The notes: generated from the sequence alone by a model not told the origin. A stretch of DNA of 64,000 bases from Breoghania sp963678585 (GCA_963678585.2 CAXXGA010000002.1:1364001-1428000), one strand, 5' to 3'. Counted from the first letter of the stretch, positions 37,723-46,422 are shown. Program-made: numbers and translations.

Positions 37723-39072
37723 ATGTTCACCAAGATCCTCATCGCCAATCGCGGCGAAATTGCCCTGCGCATCATGCGTGCGGCCAAGGAACTGGGCATT
37801 TCCACCGTCGCCGTTCATTCCACAGCCGATGCGAATGCCATGCATGTCCGCCTCGCCGACGAGAGTGTGTGCATTGGCCCCCCGGCCGCGCGTGACAGCT
37901 ATCTCAACATCCCCAACCTTCTGGCGGCATGTGAGATCACCGGTGCGGATGCCGTGCATCCCGGCTACGGCTTCCTGTCCGAGAATGCCCGTTTCGCCGA
38001 AATCCTCGAAGCCCACAAGATCGGCTTCATCGGTCCGTCCTCCGAGCATATCCGCATCATGGGCGACAAGATCGAGGCCAAGCAGACGGTCAAGCGTCTG
38101 GGCATCCCGGTCGTTCCCGGCTCCGATGGCGGCGTGACGGATCTGGTGACCGCCAAGCGCGTGGGCGCGGAGATCGGCTATCCGGTGCTGATCAAGGCCG
38201 CTGCCGGCGGCGGCGGGCGCGGCATGAAGGTCGCGCGGTCCGAAGCCGATCTCGAAGAAGCCTTCCAGACGGCCCGAACCGAGGCGCGCAACGCCTTCGG
38301 CGATGACGCCGTCTACATGGAAAAGTATCTCGAAAAGCCCCGCCACATCGAAATTCAGGTGCTGGGCGACGGCAAGGGCCATGCGGTTCATCTGGGCGAG
38401 CGCGACTGCTCCCTTCAGCGCCGTCACCAGAAGGTGCTCGAAGAAGCGCCCTCTCCCGCCCTCAATGCAGAGCAGCGCAACCGCATCGGCAACATCGTCG
38501 CCAAGGCGATGGCCGAGCTCGGGTATTCCGGCGTCGGCACGATCGAGTTCCTCTATGAGAACGGCGAGTTCTATTTCATCGAAATGAACACCCGCCTGCA
38601 GGTGGAGCATCCGGTCACCGAGATGACCACCGGCATCGATCTGGTCAACGAGCAGATCCGCATCGCCTCGGGCGGCGAACTGGGCTTCACCCAGGATGAC
38701 GTCAAGCTCGAAGGTCACTCCATCGAGGTTCGCATCAATGCCGAGCACCCGCGCACCTTCGCGCCTTCGCCCGGCAAGATCACCTATTACCACCCGCCGG
38801 GCGGCCTCGGCGTGCGCGTGGAATCCGGTGTTTATGCCGGTTATTCCATCCCGCCCCATTACGACAGCCTGATCGGCAAGCTGATCGTGCATGGCCGCAA
38901 CCGGGTGGAGGCCATGATGCGCCTTCGCCGCTGCCTCGACGAATTCGTCATCGACGGCATCGAGACGACGATCCCGCTCTTCCGCGATCTCGTCGACAAT
39001 CAGGACATCGCCAACGGCATGTATGACATCCATTGGCTTGAGAAGTACCTGGCCGCCAAGACCGACGACTAG
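37723..39072 (+). CDS. accC: Biotin carboxylase subunit of acetyl-CoA carboxylase
   Basis: ATP-grasp enzyme that carboxylates biotin on AccB. The 449-residue length is standard. Motifs: N-terminal ILIANRGEIALRIMRAAKELG, HPGYGFLSENARFAE, the glycine-rich ATP loop AAAGGGGRGMK, the biotin-carboxylase region VHLGERDCSLQRRHQKVLEE and FIEMNTRLQVEHPVTEM with the metal-binding Glu and Asn and catalytic Arg. Last gene of aroQ-accB-accC, closed by the terminator at 39086. Confidence 0.98.
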   Translation: MFTKILIANRGEIALRIMRAAKELGISTVAVHSTADANAMHVRLADESVCIGPPAARDSYLNIPNLLAACEITGADAVHPGYGFLSENARFAEILEAHKIGFIGPSSEHIRIMGDKIEAKQTVKRLGIPVVPGSDGGVTDLVTAKRVGAEIGYPVLIKAAAGGGGRGMKVARSEADLEEAFQTARTEARNAFGDDAVYMEKYLEKPRHIEIQVLGDGKGHAVHLGERDCSLQRRHQKVLEEAPSPALNAEQRNRIGNIVAKAMAELGYSGVGTIEFLYENGEFYFIEMNTRLQVEHPVTEMTTGIDLVNEQIRIASGGELGFTQDDVKLEGHSIEVRINAEHPRTFAPSPGKITYYHPPGGLGVRVESGVYAGYSIPPHYDSLIGKLIVHGRNRVEAMMRLRRCLDEFVIDGIETTIPLFRDLVDNQDIANGMYDIHWLEKYLAAKTDD

Positions 39073-39085
39073 GCAAAACGATCTG

Positions 39086-39118
39086 CCCCGCGGACAGGAA
39101 CGTCTGTCCGCGGGGTTT
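39086..39118 (+). terminator. Terminator of aroQ-accB-accC
   Basis: Perfect 12-bp stem CCCCGCGGACAG (39086-39097) with CTGTCCGCGGGG (39104-39115), six-base loop, followed by TTT. It lies 14 bases after the accC stop. The T run is short but the stem is very strong. Confidence 0.8.
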
Positions 39119-39245
39119 GACCCCGCCCGCACTTATGCGGATTGGTCTATCGGTTCGGAGCGCTATATTTCCCCCTTGATGCTCTTTGGTCCTGCGCTCC
39201 CTGCCGCGCACCTTGTTTCTCGCCCCCTACGATTGTCCGCCGCCC

Positions 39246-39923
39246 ATGTCGCATCGTGACGATAGCTCCCAGTTCCTGATCACGCCCCAGGTGCTTTTGA
39301 AAGCCTATGCGTGCGGGATATTTCCCATGGCGGAAACGGCGGACGATCCGGACCTGCACTGGATCGAACCGACCTGGCGCGGTATCCTCCCTCTCGACAC
39401 TTTCCATGTCGCACGACGGCTGAAACGCACGGTCCGCTCGGACCGGTTCGAGGTGACCGTCGATACCGATTTCGAAGGTGTCATGGACGGTTGCTCCGCG
39501 CCCGCGCCGGGCCGCCGCAAAACGTGGATAAACGCAACCATCCGGCGCCTTTGCTCGGAACTGTTCCGAATGGGTCATTGTCACACGGTGGAATGCCGCC
39601 TTGACGGACGGCTCGTCGGCGGGCTTTACGGCATAGAGCTGGGTGGCGCGTTCTTCGGAGAGAGCATGTTCTCCTTTGAACGGGACGCCTCGAAGGTGGC
39701 GCTGGTCCACCTTGTCGCGCGCCTGCGCGCAGGCAGGTTCTCGCTTCTGGACACCCAGTTCGTTACCGAGCACCTGATTACGTTCGGGGCCGTCGAGATA
39801 TCGAAGCGCGACTATGGCGATCTTCTGGAAGCCGCAATCGCCAATGCTGACGCCGATTTCAACGCCTGCCCCGCAACCATGAGCGGTGCCGAGGCGCTGG
39901 CCCTTGTCGGGAACGGCGACTAG
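39246..39923 (+). CDS. aat: Leucyl/phenylalanyl-tRNA-protein transferase
   Basis: Adds Leu or Phe to N-terminal Arg or Lys of proteins, marking them for ClpAP through the N-degron pathway. The 225-residue protein shows the family blocks KAYACGIFPMAE, WIEPTWRGILPLD, WINATI, HTVECRLDGRLVGGLYGIELGG, FFGESMFS and LLDTQFVTEHL. The ATG at 39246 is chosen over a TTG at 39186, which gives 20 untypical residues. The stop TAG at 39921-39923 overlaps the stop of the convergent agmatinase-like gene in the palindrome CTAG. Confidence 0.96.
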   Translation: MSHRDDSSQFLITPQVLLKAYACGIFPMAETADDPDLHWIEPTWRGILPLDTFHVARRLKRTVRSDRFEVTVDTDFEGVMDGCSAPAPGRRKTWINATIRRLCSELFRMGHCHTVECRLDGRLVGGLYGIELGGAFFGESMFSFERDASKVALVHLVARLRAGRFSLLDTQFVTEHLITFGAVEISKRDYGDLLEAAIANADADFNACPATMSGAEALALVGNGD

Positions 39924-40882
39924 CCGCCCGCCTTGCGGCGCTCGTCGAGAAGCCCGAGATAGTACTGCGCGACCGTCGAGCCTGCGATGGCCGTAATATC
40001 GGCATGGTCATAGGCAGGCGCCACTTCCACCACATCTCCGCCCACGAACCCCATGCCGGAAAGCCCGCGCAGGATCATCAGCGCCTCGCGCGAGGAAAGC
40101 CCGCCGGAAACCGGCGTGCCCGTTCCCGGCGCAAAAGCGGGATCGAGACAATCGATATCGAAGGTCATATAGGCCGGACGCCCGCCGACCAACTCCTTGA
40201 TCTTGCCGATCACACCATCGACGCCAAGGCGATGCACGTCCTCGCCATAGATGATGGAGATGCCGCAGGTCTCCGGCGCATGGGTGCGGATGCCGATCTG
40301 GATCGAGTGTTCCGCATCGATCAGCCCCTCGCGCACCGCGCGACCCACGAAGGTGCCGTGGTCGATACGGTCGCCCTTGTCGTCCCACGTATCCTGATGC
40401 GCATCGAACATCACGAGCGACAGCGGCCCGTGAATTGCCGCATGCGCCTTCAGAAGCGGGTAGGTCACGAAGTGATCGCCGCCGATGGAGAAGAGATGCG
40501 CGCCGGATTTCAGGATCTCGGAAGCCTGCCCCTCGATCAGCGCGGGCGCGCGTTCGTTGTGGCCATAGTCGAGCGAGCAGTCGCCGTAATCCACGACCAC
40601 CATGTTCTCGAACGGATCCGCATGGAACGGATATTGCGGATCCCCGCAAAGGATGGCGGAGGCCCGTCTCACCGCCTGCGGTCCGAACCGCGCGCCCGGC
40701 CGGTTTGAAACCGAGGCATCGAAGGGGATGCCCCAAACGACCGCATCGACGCCCGAAAGATCCCGCGTCAGCCGGCGGCGCATGAAGGAGGTGACGCCCG
40801 AAAAGGCCGGCTCGATGGAGCCTCCTTTCAGGCTTTCGCCAAAGACCGCATCGTCGGTGGGATAGGGACGAAATTCAGACAT
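39920..40882 (-). CDS. speB: Agmatinase/arginase-family ureohydrolase
   Basis: Binuclear manganese enzyme of the ureohydrolase family, 320 residues. Metal-binding motifs are GGDHFVTYPLL, MFDAHQDTWDD and MTFDIDCLDPAFAPGTGTP, followed by GGLSSREALMIL and VVEVAPAYDH. These fit agmatinase (agmatine to putrescine plus urea), but guanidinobutyrase, guanidinopropionase and related activities have the same motifs, so the substrate is uncertain and the symbol is provisional. GGAGG precedes the ATG at 40882 ideally. Divergent from the DUF922 gene and convergent with aat, sharing four bases at the stops. Confidence 0.85.
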   Translation of the reverse strand: MSEFRPYPTDDAVFGESLKGGSIEPAFSGVTSFMRRRLTRDLSGVDAVVWGIPFDASVSNRPGARFGPQAVRRASAILCGDPQYPFHADPFENMVVVDYGDCSLDYGHNERAPALIEGQASEILKSGAHLFSIGGDHFVTYPLLKAHAAIHGPLSLVMFDAHQDTWDDKGDRIDHGTFVGRAVREGLIDAEHSIQIGIRTHAPETCGISIIYGEDVHRLGVDGVIGKIKELVGGRPAYMTFDIDCLDPAFAPGTGTPVSGGLSSREALMILRGLSGMGFVGGDVVEVAPAYDHADITAIAGSTVAQYYLGLLDERRKAGG

Positions 40883-41062
40883 CGATTCCTCCGCCAGTTC
40901 ACTGGTCACGCATTCGACGAGACAATGCACGGAATTAGGTAAGGAGAGAATGGCATACTTGCCGCAAGGTTCCACGATGGGTTCAAAATGACGACAGAGA
41001 AAGCGGCATCGCATCCGAACCGGCTTCGTTCACCTGCCTTCGCGCATTTTGGAGGAGAGCGC

Positions 41063-41710
41063 ATGCGCGCCATGTCCAACCTGTTCGTCGGCCTGTGTCT
41101 GACGCTCACCATCTTGGGCTTCGGCACGATGGCGCACGCCGATATAGTCTCGCGCACGGACTACAAGACCCACCCCGTCTCCGGGACCACACCTGCCGCC
41201 CTTGTCGCCTCCATGAAACGCCACCCCATACCCGACGCAGGCGACGAGGTCGTGATGGGGCTGCTCGTCATGGATTCGCGTTTCACCTATCAGCCGATCC
41301 GGAACCGTAACAGCTGTCGTGTCGGGGACATGAAAACGCAAGTCACCTTCACCATCACCCTGCCCCGGGCCACGCACGCAAACCGTTTCGATCGCGTAAC
41401 GAAACGGTTGTGGAACCAGTTTGCGGACAATGTGAAGAGCCACGAGCTGGCGCACCGCCAGCATTTCCTGGAATATGCCGCCGCCTATGAACGTCGGGGC
41501 CGCCGGGTTCGCGCGGCAAATTGCAGAGGCGTCGACAAGGCTCTGGCGCGCATCGCCCGGGAGGAATTCGCCCGTGCGCAACGCCGCAACGACCGGCTCG
41601 ACAAAAAGGACGGAGATGCGGTCACGCGTCAGCCGCTGTTTGTTGCCGCGGAGCGCGAGAAGCCGGGCCTTCTGGCTGGATTTCAAAGACCCAACCACCC
41701 GACGCGATAA
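41063..41710 (+). CDS. DUF922-family secreted protein, putative zinc protease
   Basis: Exported protein of 215 residues with a signal peptide (NLFVGLCLTLTILGFGTMAHA, cut near residue 25). The body matches the DUF922 pattern: the TDYKTHPVSGTTPAALVASM start, a beta-rich middle (MDSRFTYQPIRNRNSCRVGDMKT kept here only as landmarks CRVGD and FTITLP), and the candidate metal motif HELAH in KSHELAHRQHF. The family is annotated as possible zinc proteases from this HExxH motif; activity is not proven. GGAGGAG lies just ahead of the ATG at 41063. Confidence 0.82.
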   Translation: MRAMSNLFVGLCLTLTILGFGTMAHADIVSRTDYKTHPVSGTTPAALVASMKRHPIPDAGDEVVMGLLVMDSRFTYQPIRNRNSCRVGDMKTQVTFTITLPRATHANRFDRVTKRLWNQFADNVKSHELAHRQHFLEYAAAYERRGRRVRAANCRGVDKALARIAREEFARAQRRNDRLDKKDGDAVTRQPLFVAAEREKPGLLAGFQRPNHPTR

Positions 41711-41738
41711 TCGGGCGCGCATTGCCCGTTTCAACCCG

Positions 41739-42314
41739 TCAGCCTTTCTCGCCTAGCGCCTCCAAAACCCAGGAGACATCCGCATCGCTTGGAAAGACCG
41801 GGTAAAACACCGCCTCGATCACCCCGTCGCACGCGATAAAGGTGAGCCGTTTGAGAAGCGTCATGCCAGCCGCCTTGAATGTCGGAAGATCCAGCGCCCG
41901 CACAAAATCCAGCCAGGTATCCGAGAGCACGGCAAAGGGCAGATGCAGCCGTTCGACCATTTCCTGCTGATAGTCGGTCGTCTGCGTGCTGAGGCCGAAG
42001 ACCTGAGCACCCAGCGCGCCCAACTCGGCATGATGATCGCACCAGGAGCAGCTTTGCGGCGTGCAGCCGCGCGCGCCGGGGATGCTGTCCCAGCCCTCCG
42101 GCAGCGCCACATCGGGCCGACCCGTCATCGGATAGCAGTAGACGACAACACGCCCCTTGATAGTTGAGAGATCGACCGTACCGCCCTCGGTCGACGGCAA
42201 TGCGAGCGAGGGTAGCGCCTTTCCCGCTAGGTGGTCGGCGGCCCCGTCATCCGTCGGAACCGGCAGGCCCTTAGGTGCCTCGGTCAGATCGATCCTTCCG
42301 TCACCCTTCGACAT
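41739..42314 (-). CDS. Peroxiredoxin-like thioredoxin-fold protein
   Basis: A 191-residue protein of the AhpC/TSA superfamily. Its thioredoxin-like core has LPSLALPSTEGGTVDLSTIKG, VVVYCYPMTGRPDVALPEGW and the cysteine cluster PGARGCTPQSCSWCDHHAEL, then VFGLSTQTTDYQQEMVERLHLPF. Cys-Thr-Pro-Gln-Ser-Cys resembles the peroxidatic region of a PrxQ/BCP-related group, so peroxide reduction is the likely job. GGGAGGGAG precedes the ATG at 42314. It lies downstream of rpsI on the same strand but beyond a terminator, so it probably has its own promoter. Confidence 0.82.
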   Translation of the reverse strand: MSKGDGRIDLTEAPKGLPVPTDDGAADHLAGKALPSLALPSTEGGTVDLSTIKGRVVVYCYPMTGRPDVALPEGWDSIPGARGCTPQSCSWCDHHAELGALGAQVFGLSTQTTDYQQEMVERLHLPFAVLSDTWLDFVRALDLPTFKAAGMTLLKRLTFIACDGVIEAVFYPVFPSDADVSWVLEALGEKG

Positions 42315-42348
42315 GGCTCCCTCCCCGAAACCCGACCGGCAAATGGTC

Positions 42349-42382
42349 AAAAAAAAACGCTGCACCGATGTGCAGCGTTTTT
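42349..42382 (-). terminator. Terminator of rplM-rpsI
   Basis: Stem CGCTGCA (42358-42364) with TGCAGCG (42371-42377), extended by a run of As on one side (42349-42357) and Ts on the other (42378-42382), hence able to work in both directions. It lies 54 bases after the rpsI stop and 35 bases before the peroxiredoxin start. Confidence 0.88.
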
Positions 42383-42435
42383 CCGATTTTGGCAATCGCA
42401 GCCTTCGAAACGTAGCGTCCGAAGACCGGAAAAGC

Positions 42436-42915
42436 TTAGCGCTTGGAGAACTGGAACGAACGACGGGCCTTGGCCTTGCCGTACTTCTTACGCTCGACCA
42501 CGCGGCTGTCGCGGGTGAGGAAGCCGTTCTTCTTCAGGATGCCGCGCAGCTCCGGCTCGTAGTAGGTCAGAGCCTTGGAGATGCCGTGGCGGATCGCACC
42601 GGCCTGACCGGAAAGACCACCACCGGAAACGGTGGCGACGATGTCGAACTGGCCATCGCGGTCGGTCAGGACGATCGGCTGACGCACGATCATCTGAAGA
42701 ACCGGACGACCGAAATAGGTCGAGAAGTCCTTCTTGTTGATCGTGATCTTGCCGGTGCCCGGCTTCACCCAGACGCGGGCGACCGCATCCTTACGCTTGC
42801 CGGTCGCGTAGGAACGGCCCTGCGCATCGACCTTCTTCTCATGGACCGGAGCATCCGTCTCAGCAGTGGTGCCGATGGCTTCGCCCAGTTCCTCAAGGGA
42901 TTGCACTTCAGCCAT
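42436..42915 (-). CDS. rpsI: 30S ribosomal protein S9
   Basis: Ribosomal small-subunit protein whose C-terminal tail reaches the P-site tRNA. The 159-residue product has a 35-residue N-terminal extension (common in alphaproteobacteria), then the core SYATGKRKDAVARVWVKPG, GGGLSGQAGAIRHGISKAL, GFLTRDSRVVERKKYGKAKARR, and the invariant end FQFSKR. The start is two bases after rplM, the universal rplM-rpsI operon. Confidence 0.98.
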   Translation of the reverse strand: MAEVQSLEELGEAIGTTAETDAPVHEKKVDAQGRSYATGKRKDAVARVWVKPGTGKITINKKDFSTYFGRPVLQMIVRQPIVLTDRDGQFDIVATVSGGGLSGQAGAIRHGISKALTYYEPELRGILKKNGFLTRDSRVVERKKYGKAKARRSFQFSKR

Positions 42916-42917
42916 GC

Positions 42918-43382
42918 TCAGCCCCTCTTCGCATTCTTGGCATTGAAGGAAGCAACGTCGATCTGTTCCGGCTGCTGTGCTTCATGCGGGTGTTCGGAGC
43001 CGGAATAGATCCGGAGGTTCTTGAGCTGAGTACGGGTCAGCGGGCCGCCCGGCATCATGCGCTGCACGGCCTTTTCCAGCACGCGCTCCGGGAAACGACC
43101 TTCAAGGATGCCACGCGCAGTGCGCTCCTTGATGCCGCCCGGGAAACCGGTGTGCCAGTAGTACTTCTTGTCGGTGTACTTCTTGCCCGTCAGCACGACC
43201 TTGTCGGCGTTGATCACGACAATGTTGTCGCCGCAATCGATATGGGGCGTAAAGGTCGCCTTGTGCTTGCCGCGCAGGCGCATGGCGATCAACGAGGCGA
43301 GGCGGCCGACGACAAGCCCTTCGGCGTCGATCAGAACCCACTTCTTCTCGATGTCCGCCGGTTTGGCAGAATAGGTCTTCAT
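42918..43382 (-). CDS. rplM: 50S ribosomal protein L13
   Basis: Early-assembling large-subunit protein. The 154-residue product starts MKTYSAKPADIEKKW and has the signature region HTGFPGGIKERTARGILEGRFPERVLEKAVQRMMP in sequence (landmarks TGFPGG and RMMPGGPL) and GSEHPHEAQQPE near the C terminus. The ATG at 43382 is standard; the frame is open to 43532 but that part is not L13. First gene of rplM-rpsI. Confidence 0.98.
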   Translation of the reverse strand: MKTYSAKPADIEKKWVLIDAEGLVVGRLASLIAMRLRGKHKATFTPHIDCGDNIVVINADKVVLTGKKYTDKKYYWHTGFPGGIKERTARGILEGRFPERVLEKAVQRMMPGGPLTRTQLKNLRIYSGSEHPHEAQQPEQIDVASFNAKNAKRG

Positions 43383-43510
43383 GACTCGCATCCGAGATGA
43401 GGATGTCCGGTACCGGTGGATGAAGCCCCCCGAAGGCCGGACGATTGTAAATGTGCGGAAGCGCTCAAGCCCAAGGGCCATATGCGAACCACCGCAGGAT
43501 CGGTGGAGGT

Positions 43511-43537
43511 AATATAGACGCTCGGGCGTCACGTCAA
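43511..43537 (-). promoter_or_regulatory. Probable promoter of rplM-rpsI
   Basis: Minus-strand TTGACG (43532-43537) and TATATT (43511-43516), spacer 15, beside an AT-rich block at 43541-43610 that may act as an UP-like element. Transcription would start near 43503, giving a leader of about 120 bases. The spacer is shorter than ideal. Confidence 0.5.
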
Positions 43538-43715
43538 GCGGATTATTCTAAAATAGCTAAGCAAAAACAGTATGTTATAAAATAGGTAATTTACTACCAC
43601 ATATTTCCAGCCTCAAGATGAGTTTCAGCCCCGCCCGAGATGGGTCGGCCCCGCATTTTCCGGCTGCATCGCACAGGGCCTGAGCTCTCGCCCGCGCCCA
43701 CCCTCAGACGAAACA

Positions 43716-43746
43716 GGCCGGGTTTCCCGCAAAGGAAAACCCGGCC
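43716..43746 (-). terminator. Hairpin downstream of ssb
   Basis: Stem GGCCGGGTTT (43716-43725) with AAACCCGGCC (43737-43746), extendable by two pairs, 64 bases after the ssb stop. Only a short T-containing stretch (TGTTTCG) follows on the minus strand, so it is a likely but not a textbook terminator. The rest of 43383-43809 holds the rplM promoter and no gene. Confidence 0.55.
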
Positions 43747-43809
43747 CGCCTTCAAGACATCTCACCCGGCCTGAAACCGGATCCCGCGCATGAAAACCGG
43801 ATCAACGGC

Positions 43810-44382
43810 TCAGAACGGGATTTCATCGTCCATGTCGTCGGCAATCGGACGGCCGCCACCCTGCTGGCCGCCGCCCTGACCGCCACCATAGGAACCGCCG
43901 CCCTGACCGCCACCATAGGAACCGCCGCCCTGGCCGCCGCCGTAGGAACTGCCGCCACCCTGACCGCCGCCATAGCCACCGCCCTGCTGGCCGCCGCCAT
44001 AGGAACCGCCACCCTGACCGCCGCCCTCACCGCGGCCGTCCAGCATGGTCAGCGTGGAGTTGAAGCCCTGCAGCACGACCTCGGTCGAATAGCGGTCCTG
44101 ACCGTTCTGGTCCTGCCATTTGCGGGTCTGGAGCTGACCTTCGATATAAACCTTGGAGCCCTTGCGCAGGTACTGCTCGGCGACCTTGCACAGACCTTCA
44201 TTGAAGATGACGACGCGATGCCACTCGGTGCGCTCGCGGCGCTCGCCGCTGTTGCGATCGCGCCAGCTTTCCGAGGTCGCAACGCTGAGATTTGCAATGG
44301 GCCGGCCGTCCTGAGTCCGACGGATTTCCGGATCGGCTCCCAGATTGCCGACCAGAATGACCTTGTTGACGCTTACAGCCAT
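43810..44382 (-). CDS. ssb: Single-stranded DNA-binding protein
   Basis: Tetrameric SSB for replication, recombination and repair. The 190-residue protein has an N-terminal OB fold (about 1-115: VNKVILVGNLGADPEIRR, NLSVATSESWRD, TEWHRVVIF, KGSKVYIEGQLQTRKWQDQ) and a Gly/Gln/Ser/Tyr-rich linker of about 60 residues built from repeats of the type GGGSYGGGQGG, ending in the acidic partner-binding tip DDMDDEIPF. The linker repeats are also direct repeats in DNA (43860-44030). The ATG at 44382 opens MAVSVNKV. The divergent uvrA neighbour expected in alphaproteobacteria is 18.3 kb away. Confidence 0.97.
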   Translation of the reverse strand: MAVSVNKVILVGNLGADPEIRRTQDGRPIANLSVATSESWRDRNSGERRERTEWHRVVIFNEGLCKVAEQYLRKGSKVYIEGQLQTRKWQDQNGQDRYSTEVVLQGFNSTLTMLDGRGEGGGQGGGSYGGGQQGGGYGGGQGGGSSYGGGQGGGSYGGGQGGGSYGGGQGGGQQGGGRPIADDMDDEIPF

Positions 44383-44769
44383 GATTGACTCCGTTCCAAT
44401 TCGTCTGATTGCTTGCCGCCGTCCCGGCCTCCGCAAAGGCCGCGCCCCGGGCCGGGGCATACCCCGATGCGGGGTGGAGCGACAAACCTGTCTCGCCCTG
44501 AATCTTTGTTGCGCCCGGCAGTACGCGATAGGATACGGCAACACAAGCCGCTGACGCCTGCCATCCCGGCTAATCGGAATATCCCGGTCCACCCGCACCG
44601 CCGCTTCCCTTGCGGAAGCGACCTTGTCGACACGCTCCGTGCACCGGAGCTGGCGAATATCGTGCGTTCCCCCACTTTAACCGCTTGTGTCCCTCCTCCC
44701 CCAAGCTCCGAAACGGTCAACCTGCCAAACCCGCCCTGTTTTCCACAGACGCATCGGCCGGATTTATTT

Positions 44770-44784
44770 GTTCCCTAAATGTTC
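44770..44784. promoter_or_regulatory. LexA (SOS) box between ssb and the IalB-like gene
   Basis: GTTC (44770-44773), seven bases, GTTC (44781-44784): the exact GTTC-N7-GTTC pattern bound by LexA in alphaproteobacteria. It lies 388 bases before the ssb start and 175 bases before the IalB-like gene. No clear core promoter could be matched around it, so the regulated gene is uncertain; ssb is the expected SOS member. No gene is seen in 44383-44958. Confidence 0.7.
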
Positions 44785-44958
44785 TTATCCGATTTTGCCC
44801 ATACCTACAATTGTCCTTCCCGCCTTCCGGGACATGGTTGCCAGACGGCATTTCACACAATCGGAGGTCGTTGCGCTCTGGCCATAGCGCGGTGGCATGG
44901 ATTAGGATTGCCGACGGCGCCATCAGAGGTGTCCATTTGAATTTTGGGAGTTTGTTGG

Positions 44959-45507
44959 ATGAATTTGCGCACCAAGAGGCATCGCTTGCTGGTTTCGGCA
45001 ATGCTGGCGCTCAGCCTCTCGCTGGGCGTCGCCCCGGCTCTGTCTCAAGGCACCGCGCCGCAGGGAAAACCACCTGCCGCATCGCCCGCGCGCCTGTGGT
45101 CCGTCACCTGCGCCGACGCACCCAACGGCCAGGGCAGCCAATGCCAGATGGTCCAGACCCTCGCCATGAAGAAAACGGGCCAGCGCCTTCTCACCATCGC
45201 GGTGCAGAAGCAGGAGACGGCCGAGCATCCGCGCATGATCGTCGGGCTCCCGCACGGCGTCTATTTTCCCGGCGGCGTGACCATCGCCGTGGATGACGGC
45301 AAGAAGACCCCTGTCACCGTGGAGACCAGCGACGCCAACGGTGCTTACGCCGTCGGCCCACTGGACGACGGCATGCTGGAAGCTCTTCGCAAGGGGAGCC
45401 AGTTGAAGGTCGGATTCGAAAGCGGCAAGCGGGAGAAGCTGGAGGTTCCGGTTTCGCTTCAGGGCTTTGCCGATGCCTATCAGCGCGTTGCAAGCTTCGG
45501 CGGCTGA
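44959..45507 (+). CDS. Invasion-associated locus B (IalB)-family exported protein
   Basis: A 182-residue exported protein with signal peptide (LLVSAMLALSLSLGVAPALS, cut near residue 30). The mature part fits the IalB family: LWSVTCADAPNGQGSQCQMVQ with a cysteine pair, LLTIAVQKQ, LPHGVYFPGGVTIAVDDGK, and a basic C-terminal part ending VSLQGFADAYQRV. Family members occur widely in free-living alphaproteobacteria, so the name does not prove virulence. GGGAG precedes the ATG at 44959 by eight bases. Closed by the bidirectional terminator at 45533. Confidence 0.85.
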   Translation: MNLRTKRHRLLVSAMLALSLSLGVAPALSQGTAPQGKPPAASPARLWSVTCADAPNGQGSQCQMVQTLAMKKTGQRLLTIAVQKQETAEHPRMIVGLPHGVYFPGGVTIAVDDGKKTPVTVETSDANGAYAVGPLDDGMLEALRKGSQLKVGFESGKREKLEVPVSLQGFADAYQRVASFGG

Positions 45508-45532
45508 ACCGCCGCAGCAAGACAGGCGCAAG

Positions 45533-45578
45533 ATATGAAAAGGCCCCGCAGCTTCGCCACTGCGGGGCCTTTTCATAT
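45533..45578. terminator. Bidirectional terminator between IalB-like and SapC genes
   Basis: A perfect 19-bp inverted repeat, arms 45533-45551 and 45560-45578 with an eight-base loop; each arm combines a GC-rich inner part (GGCCCCGCAG) with an AAAA/TTTT outer part. It serves the convergent genes ending at 45507 (plus) and 45613 (minus). Confidence 0.93.
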
Positions 45579-45612
45579 CCGTCTCGCATTCCCGCCTTTC
45601 ACAGGCATGAAC

Positions 45613-46422
45613 TCAGTTATCCGCCTTGCGGGCGAGTTCGCCCCAACACTGGCTCGAAATCAGCTGGCAATAGATCCCCGCGATGACCCCGTCACGGCGC
45701 AGACCGAGATAGGCATCGTCGGAGAGCGTCTGAAGCTTCCGCTCATCGATTACGAGATAATCAGCGATGCGCACCGTATCGCCGCCCTTGAGCGTGAACT
45801 GCGCCTGATTGGGCACCAGCAGCTCGTTCTCCTGGAGCCGCTGGACGAAAGCCTCCGTCGCGCTCGCCTGCCGCTGGAAGGCGGCGCAGAACTCCAGCGC
45901 CTTTTCGGTCCATTCCGACGGCTTGCCGTCGACAAAGAGCGGCATCTCTCCGCCCTCCCGCAGACGCGGGCTCGCCCGGTCCACGCAAAGGGCGAAATTC
46001 TCGCCGCTGTTCTCGCGAACCAGAATGTAAGGATAGCGGCGTACGTAACCGGGAACATACGCGCTTTTGTCCCAGTGCCCCTCCGCGTCCACAAACATGT
46101 TCTGGTTTTGATGAAGTCCGACAATGGCCACCGGCTGAGGTGTATCGCTGCCGACGAACACGATCGGATACGTCCGGCAGACGGCCGGGAATTCCGCGAG
46201 CGTGATTGGCACCGCCTGCGTGTGCGCGGCAAAACCCACATCGTCGCCCGGGTCCAGCCCGAGCCCCGAATGACGCTCGGGGCTCAACGCCTCCGGCGAT
46301 GAGTAGAACAGCGGCAGAATGCCCTTGGGCGCCTCGCCTTCCCCGGAGCCGTTCGCAACAGCCTCATCTCCCGCCTGGGAACCCTGCGCCGTCGCATCGG
46401 CCGTGCTTGTCTTATCCGTCAT
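45613..46422 (-). CDS. SapC-family protein
   Basis: A 269-residue protein of the SapC family, named after the S-layer-associated gene of Campylobacter fetus; the molecular function is unknown. Family landmarks: LSPERHSGLGL, EFPAVCRTYPIVFV, GHWDKSAYVPGYVRRYPYIL, ALCVDRASP, and the C-terminal LIDYLVIDERKLQTLSDDA-like part (VIDERKLQTL). No signal peptide is seen; the first 45 residues are polar and disordered. AGGATC precedes the ATG at 46422. In its neighbourhood are an exported IalB-like protein and a very large surface protein, which fits a cell-surface role by association only. Confidence 0.87.
   Translation of the reverse strand: MTDKTSTADATAQGSQAGDEAVANGSGEGEAPKGILPLFYSSPEALSPERHSGLGLDPGDDVGFAAHTQAVPITLAEFPAVCRTYPIVFVGSDTPQPVAIVGLHQNQNMFVDAEGHWDKSAYVPGYVRRYPYILVRENSGENFALCVDRASPRLREGGEMPLFVDGKPSEWTEKALEFCAAFQRQASATEAFVQRLQENELLVPNQAQFTLKGGDTVRIADYLVIDERKLQTLSDDAYLGLRRDGVIAGIYCQLISSQCWGELARKADN

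Noticed and set aside
44383..44958. Small open frames between ssb and the IalB-like gene
   Set aside because: Arg/Pro-rich, overlapping in several frames, without ribosome sites; the interval is better explained as a control region with the LexA box.
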